Origin: Streptomyces sp. NBC_01431
GTDB lineage: Bacteria; Actinomycetota; Actinomycetes; Streptomycetales; Streptomycetaceae
NCBI RefSeq assembly: GCF_036231355.1
Contig: NZ_CP109496.1
Span: forward strand, 4,216,001 to 4,280,000
Length of the DNA: 64,000 nt
Direction: 5' to 3'
Shown piece after piece: positions 1 to 8,079 of this stretch. The position numbers and the translations under genes were made by a program. The number at the start of each line of letters is the position of its first letter. Within the stretch, counting starts at the first letter, position 1. The notes beneath the pieces are model-generated. The model worked only from the letters and a program-made list of their open reading frames with translations, was not told where the DNA came from and did no database searches.

Positions 1-2887
1 CCGGCGGTGCCGACTGCGAAGAGGCCGAGCGCTGGACCGGTGCGTCCTGCGGTGCGCGGGTCTCGGCGCTCGGGCCGCGTACCGGCAGGGCGGAGTGCGG
101 TGCGGGCGCGGTGGCCCGCTGGACGGGGGAGTTGGCGCCCTGGGTGTGTGCGGGGGTGGTGGAGTGCTGCGCCGCGGCGGGCATCCCGGTGGGAGCCGAC
201 GCGCCGGAGGGTGTCGTACGGGGGTGGGCAGCGTCGGGCGCGGCCGGGGTGGCGGGGCGTATGGCTTCGGCTGCTCGGGGTCGCGGCGAGTCGGGCGCGG
301 GCGTGCCGGACCGCTGCACGGCGTCGCTCGCGGTGGGCTGCGGTGCCGCGGGCGTGGCGGTGGAGCGCTGTACTGCCGGGGCCTGTGGGGCCTGCGGGGC
401 CTGTGGGGACGTGGCGGGTGCAGGCTGACCAACTGCTCGCTGCACAGCGTGAGTTGAGCCGATCGTAGGCCGGGTCGCTTCAGGCGCGGGGTCGGCGGAC
501 GGGCGCTGCGGGTTCGCCGCATGGCTCGCGTCGCCGGGCGTGGTCGGGCGGCTCTGCGCGGGGTGGACGGGGGGTGCGCTGGGCGTGGCGGCCCGCTGTA
601 CCGGGGCAGGGGCGCCGGAGGCGGGGCGCGGTGCAGCGGCGGGGGTGTTCGGAGTCGCGACCGGGGGGCCTTGCGGCGGCGTGGCGGCCCGCTGGATCGC
701 GGGGCCGACGTTGGGTACCGGGGGTTTCGGTGCCTGTCCGGGGCTGTTCGTAACTGCCCGCTGTGCAACGGGAGTTGTGCCGCTCGCGGAGGGCGTGGTG
801 TCGGCGCCACGCGGCGCCGGGCCCTGCTGCGAGGTGATTGCCCGCTGGACCGCAGGCTCGGCCGAGGTCGTGGGCCGCGGCGCTGAAGCGCTGGGCGTGG
901 TGGGTGTCGTGGACCGCGCCGCCGGTGCGGAGGGAGGGGTGGCCCCGGTGGGTGTGGCGGGATTCGCGCCGGTCGCGGAACGCGTGGCTTCGGCCGCCGG
1001 GCGCTGCTGCGAGGTGGTCGCCCGCTGAACCGGAGGTGTGCCCGGCGTCGTGGGCCGCGGAGCCGATGCGCTGGGTGAAGGCGTCGTTGGGCCGTGGCCG
1101 GGCGAGGCGGGCGCCGTGGGCTGCGGTGCCGCGGGGGAAGGAACGGCGCGCTGTACCGCGGGAGTCGTGCCGGGTGCGGGGTCTGCCGATGCGGCGGGAC
1201 CCTGCTGGGCCGCTGCCCGCTGTACCGCGGGCACGACCGGCGACGCCGCCGGGCCCTGCGCCCTGGAGGCACGCTGGTCGCCCGCGCTGCGCGGTGCCGC
1301 CGCACGCGGCCCCGGCGTCGCGGAGCCGCCCGTCGACCCGGGCGAAGTCGGGGTGGCCCGCTGCACCGAAGGGGTGGGTGCGGTACGGGAGTCGGTGCCG
1401 GCGCCAGGCTGGGCGGCGGCCGCCCGCTGCGCGGCGCTCCCCTGAGCGGGAGCGGCGGGCGTACCGGTCCGCGCCGGTCCGATCGGACTCGGCGACACAC
1501 CCTGCCCGGGAGTAGCCGCCCGCTGCACGGAGGCCGAACCGGCCTGCGAGGCCGGGCCGGAGCCGGAGGTTGGGCGGGAGCCCGAAGCCGGGCGGGAGCC
1601 CGAGGCTGGGCCGGAACCTGAAGCCGGGGCAGAGCCCGAGGCCGAAGGGGAGCCCGAGGCCGGACCGGAACCCGAAGCCGAGGCAGAACCTGAAGCCGGG
1701 CGGGAGCCCGAGGCCGGAGCGGAACCCGAGGCCGGAGCGGAACCTGAAGCCGGACCGGAACCTGAAACCGGACGCGAGCCCGAAGCCGAGGCAGAACCTG
1801 AAGCCGGGCGGGAGCCCGATGCCGGGGCAGAGCCCGAGGCCGAAGGGGAGCCCGAGGCTGGACCGGAGCGCGAAGCTGAGGCAGAACCTGAAGCCGGGCG
1901 GGAGCCCGAAGCCGACGCAGAACCTGAAGCCGGGCCGGAACCCGAGGTCGGACCGGAGCCCGAGGTCGGACCGGAGCCCGAAGCCGCGCCAGGAGTCGAA
2001 GCCGGACCGGAACCCCGGCCCGAGCCGGAAGCCGGAGCCGAGCCGGAAGCCGGAGCCGAGACAGCCCTCGAAATCGGAACTGACCCCGGGCCCGAACCTG
2101 ACGCGGAGCCCGAATTCGACGCAGAGCCCGAGGCCGAACGCGAACTCGACGCCGACGCAGAACCTGACGCAGAGCCCGAGCCCGATCGCGGAGCGGAGCC
2201 CGACGCCGACCCAGAACCCGACGCGGATCCCGATCGCGGAGCGGAGGCCGGACCCGAACGCGATCCCGAAGTAGAACCTGACCCCGAAGCCGGACCGGAA
2301 CCCGGAGCGGAGCCCGAGGCCGAGCCCGGACCGGAACCCGATCCCGAAGCAGAACGCGACCCCGAGCCCGGACCGGAACCCGAAGCAGAACGCGAACCCG
2401 AGGCCGGACCGGAACCCGAACCCGGAGCAAAGCCCGACCCCGAGACCGACCCGGAATCCGAACTCGACGCCGACCCAGAGCCCGAACTCGTCCCCGCGCC
2501 GAAAGCCGGAGCCGAAGTCGAGCCGGGGTTCGCGGTGGAAGGCGGGGTTGCCGCGTCCCCCCGGGGCCCACCGGGCGCCGAACCGGCCACCGGCAGGCGC
2601 ATCAGGGGTGCCGACGGGCCGGGTGCGACCGGGGTCACGGCGTTGTGGAGGACGCCGTGGGGGGCCGTGGGAGAGACCGCGTGGGTCAGGGGGCGGACGA
2701 CCGAGAGGTCCTGGTGGGCGGCCAGGGTGGAGCCGAAGCCGGCCTCCGCGGTGAGGCGGGGCGCGGCCAGGGCCCGCTGGATCGGGGGCGCGGCGGCCCA
2801 GCCGCCGTCACTCCGTACGGGAGGGGCGGCCGGAGCCGCCGCGGCGGTCTCGGACGTGCGACCGCGTCGGCGCTTGAACAAGCCCAT
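1..2887 (-). CDS. Long disordered Ser/Gly/Ala/Pro-rich protein with repeated xQRA motifs (partial, runs off left edge)
   Basis: An open minus-strand frame runs from an ATG at 2887 to base 1 without a stop, giving at least 962 codons; the C-terminus is outside the window. It starts MGLFKRRRGRTS and carries an IQRA motif at residues 36-39. Residues about 123-443 are a low-complexity SGS/PASGS repeat. The rest is Pro/Ala/Thr-rich, with about sixteen motifs of the form (V/I/A/D)QR(A/S) spaced irregularly between bases 26 and 1528. The start lies 7 bases after the stop of the DUF6760-like gene, so it belongs to the CIS operon. The protein looks almost wholly disordered. The VQR motif also occurs in the neighbouring cargo candidate (6340-7794), which suggests, by inference, a shared binding signal. 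No enzymatic function is visible. Long plus-strand ORFs here are shadows of this repeat. Confidence 0.8.
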   Translation of the reverse strand, partial: MGLFKRRRGRTSETAAAAPAAPPVRSDGGWAAAPPIQRALAAPRLTAEAGFGSTLAAHQDLSVVRPLTHAVSPTAPHGVLHNAVTPVAPGPSAPLMRLPVAGSAPGGPRGDAATPPSTANPGSTSAPAFGAGTSSGSGSASSSDSGSVSGSGFAPGSGSGPASGSRSASGSGPGSGSRSASGSGSGPGSASGSAPGSGPASGSGSTSGSRSGPASAPRSGSASGSGSASGSAPRSGSGSASGSASASSSRSASGSASNSGSASGSGPGSVPISRAVSAPASGSAPASGSGRGSGPASTPGAASGSGPTSGSGPTSGSGPASGSASASGSRPASGSASASRSGPASGSPSASGSAPASGSRPASGSASASGSRPVSGSGPASGSAPASGSAPASGSRPASGSASASGSGPASGSPSASGSAPASGSGPASGSRPASGSRPTSGSGPASQAGSASVQRAATPGQGVSPSPIGPARTGTPAAPAQGSAAQRAAAAQPGAGTDSRTAPTPSVQRATPTSPGSTGGSATPGPRAAAPRSAGDQRASRAQGPAASPVVPAVQRAAAQQGPAASADPAPGTTPAVQRAVPSPAAPQPTAPASPGHGPTTPSPSASAPRPTTPGTPPVQRATTSQQRPAAEATRSATGANPATPTGATPPSAPAARSTTPTTPSASAPRPTTSAEPAVQRAITSQQGPAPRGADTTPSASGTTPVAQRAVTNSPGQAPKPPVPNVGPAIQRAATPPQGPPVATPNTPAAAPRPASGAPAPVQRAATPSAPPVHPAQSRPTTPGDASHAANPQRPSADPAPEATRPTIGSTHAVQRAVGQPAPATSPQAPQAPQAPAVQRSTATPAAPQPTASDAVQRSGTPAPDSPRPRAAEAIRPATPAAPDAAHPRTTPSGASAPTGMPAAAQHSTTPAHTQGANSPVQRATAPAPHSALPVRGPSAETRAPQDAPVQRSASSQSAPP

Positions 2888-2893
2888 CCCCCG

Positions 2894-3052
2894 TCACCGC
2901 TCCCCTTCGCCTTGTTCCACCAGTGCCGCCACCCGCCGTACGTACGCCCGCCGGTCCGCATGCTCCAGATCGAGGATGGAGTCCATGCCCCAGTGGAAGT
3001 GGTAGGCCAGGTACGCGGTCTCCTCCTCGATCCGGTCGGCCGCGTACGTCAC
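2894..3052 (-). CDS. Small DUF6760-type phage tail protein of the CIS
   Basis: This is a 52-aa frame starting at a GTG whose last two bases overlap the stop of the preceding tail-assembly gene (GTGA). The peptide is charged and helical, with the core AYHFHWGMDSILDLEH followed by Arg-rich residues. That pattern matches the small DUF6760-like proteins that sit after the tube and tail-assembly genes in phage-tail and CIS loci. It is too short to be found by length alone. Its support is the translational coupling, the conserved position and the aromatic HW core. The likely role is structural or chaperone-like in assembly of tail or baseplate. Confidence 0.75.
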   Translation of the reverse strand: MTYAADRIEEETAYLAYHFHWGMDSILDLEHADRRAYVRRVAALVEQGEGER

Positions 3053-3489
3053 GATTCCCCCAGGCGGCTCCCGGCCAGCTCGACCTCGAAGGACTCGTTG
3101 CAGTGCGGGCAGGCCACGGCCGCCCGGGTGTGCCCCTCGGCGTTGATCTGCCGGTAGAAGTCCTGGAGGAAGGCCAGGTCGGAGGCGAACATGTTCTCCA
3201 CCGTGCCGTCGTGGACGTCGCCGAGGGTGCCGAGCCGGGTGATCACCCGGCCGAGCAGGACCACCGACAGGTACGCCGGGTTCTCGCGAACCCGTACGTC
3301 CCGCAGCGGGACCAGCTCGTCGCGGGCGGTGGCAAGACGCATCGCACCGTGGCGGTGCACGGTGCCCGACTCGTCCACGTAACCGCGCGGCAGCTCGAAC
3401 TCGAACTCGGTGCGCAGCGGCTCGCGCGCGCCCGACGGGGGCTGGGCCTGCGCCTCGGCTCCCCCGACTCCAGGACCTTCGCGCCGCAT
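3049..3489 (-). CDS. CIS tail-assembly protein (T4-like phage tail assembly family)
   Basis: This 146-aa protein starts at an ATG that shares one base with the tube stop (TAATG), so translation is coupled to the tube gene. After a disordered stretch of about 25 residues comes a compact domain (FEFELPRGYVDESG, then LRDVRVRENPAYLSVVLLGRVI). A C-terminal ACPHCNESFEVEL element has a single CxxC pair that could bind metal. The order tube, this gene, DUF6760 protein is the standard order in CIS loci. There the protein is annotated as a phage tail assembly protein. The start at 3489 is chosen over upstream starts because of the coupling. Confidence 0.75.
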   Translation of the reverse strand: MRREGPGVGGAEAQAQPPSGAREPLRTEFEFELPRGYVDESGTVHRHGAMRLATARDELVPLRDVRVRENPAYLSVVLLGRVITRLGTLGDVHDGTVENMFASDLAFLQDFYRQINAEGHTRAAVACPHCNESFEVELAGSRLGES

Positions 3490-3932
3490 TACTCGATGAC
3501 CAGCTCTTCGAAGGTGATGGTGACCTGCTCGGTCATCGCGGCGGCGTCGCCGGCCTTGACCGAGCTGATCTCGACCTTGGTGCACCAGGCGTTGCGCAGG
3601 TTGTAGCGCTTCACCGGGTTCTCCTGGTAGTCCATCATGATGATGGAGGCGTTCTTGCGGGCCGAGCCCATGTTGCCTTCGATGGACTGCTTGATCCACT
3701 CGGAGAACGTGGACGACTGGGTGGCGCCGCGGGTCACGGTGCACTCGCCGGCCTTCTTCACACCGGGCAGCTTCTTGATGACCGGCTTGCCGGCCGAGGA
3801 GACCTGCTGGTACTCGATGACGTCCTGCTCCATCGAGAGGCTGCTGACTTCCTGCAGGTACTCGACCATGACACCGTCGATCTGCAGGCCGAAATTGTGG
3901 GTGGTGAGGGCATCACCGGGCTGAAGCGACAT
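3489..3932 (-). CDS. CIS inner tube protein (phage tail tube family)
   Basis: This 147-aa protein has the hallmark length and sequence of T4 gp19 / Afp1-type tube proteins: an N-terminal NFGLQIDGVMVEYLQEVSSL strand pair, a middle KKLPGVKKAGECTVTRG segment, and a C-terminal SGKG-less beta strand ending ITFEELVIE. Hexamers of this fold stack into the rigid inner tube that carries cargo and is driven forward when the sheath contracts. It lies 56 bases downstream of the sheath gene on the same strand and is coupled to the tail-assembly gene by a one-base overlap. Confidence 0.93.
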   Translation of the reverse strand: MSLQPGDALTTHNFGLQIDGVMVEYLQEVSSLSMEQDVIEYQQVSSAGKPVIKKLPGVKKAGECTVTRGATQSSTFSEWIKQSIEGNMGSARKNASIIMMDYQENPVKRYNLRNAWCTKVEISSVKAGDAAAMTEQVTITFEELVIE

Positions 3933-3988
3933 GCTGGGTTACTCCTGTTCGTACGAAATCGGCCTAGAAAAAGGGGAGTTGGTGCTGA

Positions 3989-5584
3989 CTACTCCTCCAG
4001 CTCGCCGCCGCCGCCCGAGAACTGGGCCAGGCGGAACACCACGAACTCGGCGGGCTTGACGGGCGCGATGCCGATCTCGCAGACGACGCGACCGAGGTCG
4101 ACGGACTCGACCGGGTTGGTCTCCTCGTCGCACTTCACGTAGAAGGCGTCCTCGGGCCGCTGGCCGAACAGGGCGCCGTTGCGCCACTCGTTGACCAGGA
4201 ACGCCGAGATGTTGCGGCGGATGCGGGCCCACAGCGCCTGGTCGTTCGGCTCGAACACCACCCACTGGGTGCCGATCAGGATCGACTCCTCCAGGTAGTT
4301 GAAGTAGCGCCGCACGTTCAGGTAGCGCCAGGCCGGGTCGGAGGCGAGGGTGCGGGCGCCCCAGACGCGGATGCCGCGGCCCGGGAACGCGCGGATGCAG
4401 TTGACGCCGACCGGGTTCAGGAGGTCCTGCTCGCCGCGGGTGATCTGGAGTTCCAGGTCGACGGCGCCGCGCACGATCTCGTTGGCGGGAGCCTTGTGGA
4501 CGCCGCGCTCGGAGTCGTTGCGCGCCCAGACGCCGGACATGTGGCCGGACGGCGGTACGACCTTGGTCTGGCCGGTGGACGGGTCGAAGACCTTGACCCA
4601 GGGGTAGTACAGGGCGGCGTACCGGGAGTCGTAGCCGGCCACCTCCATGCGCCACTTGCGGATGTCGCGGGCGTTGAGTCCGGGCGGCGGGTCCAGGACG
4701 GCCATCCGGTCGCCCATCAGCTCGCAGTGCGCGACCAGACCGAGCTGGACGGCCTTGACCTGCTCCAGGTCGATCAGACCCTGCTGGTAGATGGCCATCA
4801 GGTCGGGCACCGCGACCATGTTGATCTCGTCGAGGGCCTCCAGGCCGCCGAAGCCGGTGCGGTCGGCGGAGTCGCCGATGAACTGGCCGGACTCGATCCG
4901 GGCGACGGTGCCGGCACCCGTGGCGGTGGCCTGCGCGGGGACGACGACCGGCGGCGCGAGCGTGACGGCCTGCGCCTCGGGGCGGGCCAGCTGGCCGCCC
5001 GCGACGGCCTCTTCGACCGTGATCGTCTTGGAGCGCTGCTTGACCTGCGTGACGACGAAGTTCCGGGCCGACTTCTTCGCGCTGACGTCGAAGTTCTCGA
5101 CGACGGTGTCGCCGTCCTTGACGACCAGCTTGAAGCGGTCGCCGCCGTTCTCGCCCTCGATGTCCTGCACCTCGACGGTGAGCGCCCCGCCGTTGCTCGC
5201 GCCGGTCGTGATGGCGGCCACCTTGAACGCGCCGAGCGCCACGGCCTCGCCCGCGGTGATCGCCTGGGGCGCCGCGGTGGCGGCGGCCTGCGGGGCGCCG
5301 GTGTTCGCCACGGAGGCGTCGGTGCCGCCGACGCGCACGACGTAGGCCGCCGTACCGCCGTTGTTGAAGAAGCCGTAGACGGAGTGCGCGAGGTAGTACC
5401 CGTCCGTGAACTCCCCGAACTCGGCGACGTACTGCGACCAGTTGGTCACCAGGGTCGGCTCGTTGAGCGGCCCGACGGGAGCGAGCCCGACGAAGGCCGC
5501 GACGGAGGTGCCGACGCCTTCGATGGGGCGGGATCCGCTGGCGACTTCCTCGACGTAGACGCCGGGGGAGAGGTAGTTGGGCAC
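3989..5584 (-). CDS. CIS contractile sheath protein
   Basis: This is a 531-aa tail sheath protein. The N-terminus (NYLSPGVYVEEV, then a segment ending GVGTSVAAFVGLAPVGPLNEP) is the classic tail-sheath signature. The C-terminal sheath domain includes GVNCIRAFPGRGIRVWGART and RYFNYLEESI. A Gly/Ala/Thr-rich insertion occupies the middle. The start codon is GTG at 5584, preceded by GAGGAG at a normal spacing. In this family the protein polymerises around the tube and contracts on triggering. It is the upstream-most structural gene seen in the run 5584 to 1. Sheath and tube together, without capsid or terminase genes, mark a CIS and not a prophage. Confidence 0.95.
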   Translation of the reverse strand: MPNYLSPGVYVEEVASGSRPIEGVGTSVAAFVGLAPVGPLNEPTLVTNWSQYVAEFGEFTDGYYLAHSVYGFFNNGGTAAYVVRVGGTDASVANTGAPQAAATAAPQAITAGEAVALGAFKVAAITTGASNGGALTVEVQDIEGENGGDRFKLVVKDGDTVVENFDVSAKKSARNFVVTQVKQRSKTITVEEAVAGGQLARPEAQAVTLAPPVVVPAQATATGAGTVARIESGQFIGDSADRTGFGGLEALDEINMVAVPDLMAIYQQGLIDLEQVKAVQLGLVAHCELMGDRMAVLDPPPGLNARDIRKWRMEVAGYDSRYAALYYPWVKVFDPSTGQTKVVPPSGHMSGVWARNDSERGVHKAPANEIVRGAVDLELQITRGEQDLLNPVGVNCIRAFPGRGIRVWGARTLASDPAWRYLNVRRYFNYLEESILIGTQWVVFEPNDQALWARIRRNISAFLVNEWRNGALFGQRPEDAFYVKCDEETNPVESVDLGRVVCEIGIAPVKPAEFVVFRLAQFSGGGGELEE

Positions 5585-6030
5585 GGTCGGGGTCTCCTCG
5601 TGAAGGTGGGTGGTACGAGCCGGGACGATCCGGCTGCCGGGCGAGGTCCGTTACGGGTGGTCGACGCCACCTTGCGGGGCGGACGCCGCCGTGCTGCCCG
5701 CGGTCCGCCGGGCGGCTGCCACGGCGGAGGTGGTCTGCGGGGCCGCGTCGCTCGGGGCGTGCCGGGCAGGGTCCGTCGCTCGCGGGCGGTCAGTGCCCCG
5801 CGCGGCCTGCTGGTCCTGCGCACGCATGTGGTTCCCGTTCCCCCGAGTCGCCGTGGTGGCCAATGTCCTGCCCAGCCTCGCTGGCGCGGGCGGGCGGCGG
5901 GAGGGGAGAAGGTGCGGGGGCGAGGGCAGCCCGGGTTGCCCGTCCGGTCACTCGGACGGGTGGGCGCGGGCAGCGGCGCGGGCGGGAGACGGTGTCGCAC
6001 CCCGCTCCCGGGGGCCCTGCGGCGGCAGGC
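5585..6030. other. Intergenic stretch upstream of the sheath gene
   Basis: No convincing gene is seen in these 446 bases. A minus-strand frame from a TTG at 5863 to 5651 could encode about 70 Ala/Arg/Thr-rich residues. It has no clear ribosome binding site and no recognisable fold, so it is not called. The region probably holds the sheath operon promoter, but no confident -35/-10 pair could be picked. Confidence 0.4.
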
Positions 6031-6183
6031 TCAGCCGTCTTCCTCGGCCGGCGCCGCCGGGCCGGGAGCGGTCGGCGCGCCGGGGCGGCCGGCGCTCAGC
6101 CGGTTCGCCTCGCGGACCTTCTCGATCAGTTCCTCCCTGCGCCTGGCGTCCTCGGTCGCCTGCTGTTCCGTACTGTCACCCAT
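6031..6183 (-). CDS. Small charged hypothetical protein in the CIS cluster
   Basis: A possible 50-aa protein starts MGDSTEQQATEDARRREELI, continues as a charged helix and ends in an Ala/Pro/Gly-rich tail. The ATG at 6183 is preceded by a GGGGG tract about 8 bases upstream. It lies between the cargo candidate and the sheath gene on the same strand. The amphipathic charged helix and the position suggest a real small protein, for example a chaperone or capping peptide. No family was recognised and the call rests only on frame, start context and location. Confidence 0.45.
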   Translation of the reverse strand: MGDSTEQQATEDARRREELIEKVREANRLSAGRPGAPTAPGPAAPAEEDG

Positions 6184-6339
6184 GGCGTGCACCCCCAGGC
6201 AGGTCCGGCTCCGCCGACGTGGTCCCGGCCCGTGTTCGTCCGGTAGCTGTCCGTACGTCAAGCAGCGTGCTCCTGGGACCACGGGTCCTGCCAGTGGGCG
6301 CGACGGTCGAATGCTTTTTGGGTGCGTGTTCGAACTCCC

Positions 6340-7794
6340 CTACGCCATCCGGGTGTTGGGCTGGTCCGCCGGGCGGGACACCCGGAGCGTCAGCGGATTG
6401 TTGAAGTAGCCGGACGCCGCCTGCTGTTCGTGGAAGCTTTCGCCGGGCCCGCCGCCGTAGACGCGGAAGAACCAGGAGCGGCAGGTGTGGTCCTCGAAGT
6501 CCTGCTGCAACTGAAGGCGCGGCTTGCCCGTGACCTTCTTGACCTCGGGGTCGGTGACGAGGGCGGCGAGCACCTCGTCGAACTTCGTCTTGAAGGCCTG
6601 CTGGTCGTCGCTTTCGAGCAGCGGCTTGAGCTTGCTGAACCAGCCGCGGCTGTCGTTGGCCCGCTTGAGCAGCACGTTGTACAGCTCGGAGCGGGCCTTC
6701 GCGTCGAACTCGTTGCGCGCGTAGTTCTCCAGCGTCACCTGGCAGCTGCCGTCGAGGGACCGGGCGACGACCGCGGCGAAGTGGTAGCCCCACACGTCGC
6801 CGCCGCGGTCGGCGGCGGGGGACACCGAGTGGTCGAGGCCGTCCTTCGCGAGCATGCTGAAGATCGCGAAGCCCTCGCCGGCGCCGGGGGAGGCGTACTT
6901 GTTGATGCCGAGGCGGGCCTCGGTGGCGTCCCGGCCGCCATCGCGGGTGGCTTCGCCGTACGCCTTGCCGAGGTCTCCGGCCGGGGCCGGGCCGGTGTCC
7001 GCCGCGGTGACCGCGCCCGCCACGTCGAGCTCGGAGCCCGCGTCGGTGGCCACGGCGTGCGCCAGGCGGTTCGCGCGGGCGTCGCTGTCCGAGCCCGGGG
7101 TGAGCAGGAAGTTCCCCGCGCCGCCGCCGAGCACCGCCGAGGCGCGCTTGGCGTGCTGCGAGCCGATCAAACTACAGGCCAGCGAGATGCAGGTGGACCG
7201 CAACAGGGAGACGAACGGCCCGAGTTGGCTCTGGGCGGGGGCGTTCATGACGACGGTCGGCTGGACCCGGAGCAGTCGCTGCGCGCCGACGCCGATGCTG
7301 CGCCCGCCGGTGACCAGTTCCACGGTGCTTCCGGCGGCCCGCAGCGCCGCGTTCGCGGTGTCGACGACGGCTTGCACCGCGTAGAACTCCTTGGGCTCGT
7401 CCACGCCGTGGACCGCCAGCGTCCCGTCGTCGGCCACCCGCAGCGGCGCGTCGGCGGGGCCGACCTCGGCGAGCTCGTAGCGCAGCCGCTCCCTGATGTC
7501 GCGCGGCTCGCCGCCGCCGCCCACGGCGACCTTCGGCTCCGGGCCCTGCGCGACGAAGTGCGGGCCCCGCTCGCCCGGTTGGGGCTCGGCGTCGTAGCTG
7601 CCGCCCGCGTGGGTACTGATGCGCTGCACGGACGCGGGTGCGTGGGTGCGGGCGGCGGGTGAGAGGAGCCGGGCGAGGGCTCCGTTGCCCGCCGTGCGCT
7701 GGAGGTCCGCGAGGTGCGAACCGGGCCGCAGCGGCGGCCGGGCACCCGGGCCGTCGCCGCGCCGGTCGGCCGGCTTCTGCTCCTGGACCCGCAC
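6340..7794 (-). CDS. Candidate CIS cargo/effector with N-terminal LQRTAGN-VQR region
   Basis: This 484-aa protein starts at a GTG at 7794, with GAGGGGAG 8-9 bases upstream. Residues 29-44 read ADLQRTAGNGALARLL and residues 56-58 read VQR. This pattern is common at the N-termini of proteins encoded beside extracellular and cytoplasmic CIS loci (DUF4157-type neighbours). The C-terminal half contains C202 and C207 in a helix (TCISLACSLIG), a WGYHFAAVVARS strand with H338, and VTLENYARN with N357. The Cys...His...Asn order resembles papain-like or deamidase folds, but that is inference. The gene lies between the sheath operon and a divergent regulator. It lacks a signal peptide and TM helices, as expected for cargo loaded in the cytoplasm. 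Confidence 0.65.
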   Translation of the reverse strand: MRVQEQKPADRRGDGPGARPPLRPGSHLADLQRTAGNGALARLLSPAARTHAPASVQRISTHAGGSYDAEPQPGERGPHFVAQGPEPKVAVGGGGEPRDIRERLRYELAEVGPADAPLRVADDGTLAVHGVDEPKEFYAVQAVVDTANAALRAAGSTVELVTGGRSIGVGAQRLLRVQPTVVMNAPAQSQLGPFVSLLRSTCISLACSLIGSQHAKRASAVLGGGAGNFLLTPGSDSDARANRLAHAVATDAGSELDVAGAVTAADTGPAPAGDLGKAYGEATRDGGRDATEARLGINKYASPGAGEGFAIFSMLAKDGLDHSVSPAADRGGDVWGYHFAAVVARSLDGSCQVTLENYARNEFDAKARSELYNVLLKRANDSRGWFSKLKPLLESDDQQAFKTKFDEVLAALVTDPEVKKVTGKPRLQLQQDFEDHTCRSWFFRVYGGGPGESFHEQQAASGYFNNPLTLRVSRPADQPNTRMA

Positions 7795-8079
7795 GTGTTG
7801 GGACTCCCCTCGGTGGCTGCCTCGCGATTCTTCGTCCGGATAGGTGGGAACGCACGAGGCGCACGGCCCGTCTTGGGGGCAGGGAACTTGCCCTTTCGCC
7901 CGGTTACCCACGGGATACAGGCGCGCTTCAAGCCAACTCCATGGGGGATACACGGGATGATGAGGGCTTCGGGGCGGTCCTGACGTAGCGTGCGGGGTGG
8001 ACCGGAAGAACAAGATCCGTGGGCCGGAAGGGCAAACGTCGGGGGACGAGACGGCCGGGTGAAGGAGAGGCAGCGGCGC

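Noticed and set aside
95..2274. Long plus-strand ORFs made of Gly/Arg- or Pro/Ser/Lys-rich repeats
   Set aside because: They are antisense shadows of the minus-strand repeat protein. The minus frame is open to the window edge, starts with a sensible N-terminus and has an operon position.
3489..5584. Prophage tail module
   Set aside because: No capsid, portal, terminase, lysis or integrase genes are near. The DUF4255 cap and Afp15-like ATPase point to a CIS.
5651..5863. 70-codon minus-strand ORF upstream of the sheath gene
   Set aside because: It uses a TTG start without a clear ribosome binding site, is low-complexity, and has no family resemblance.
4496..6409. 637-codon plus-strand ORF antisense to the sheath gene
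   Set aside because: It is an Asp/Val/Gly/Arg-rich shadow of the sheath gene and its upstream gap, with no domain resemblance.
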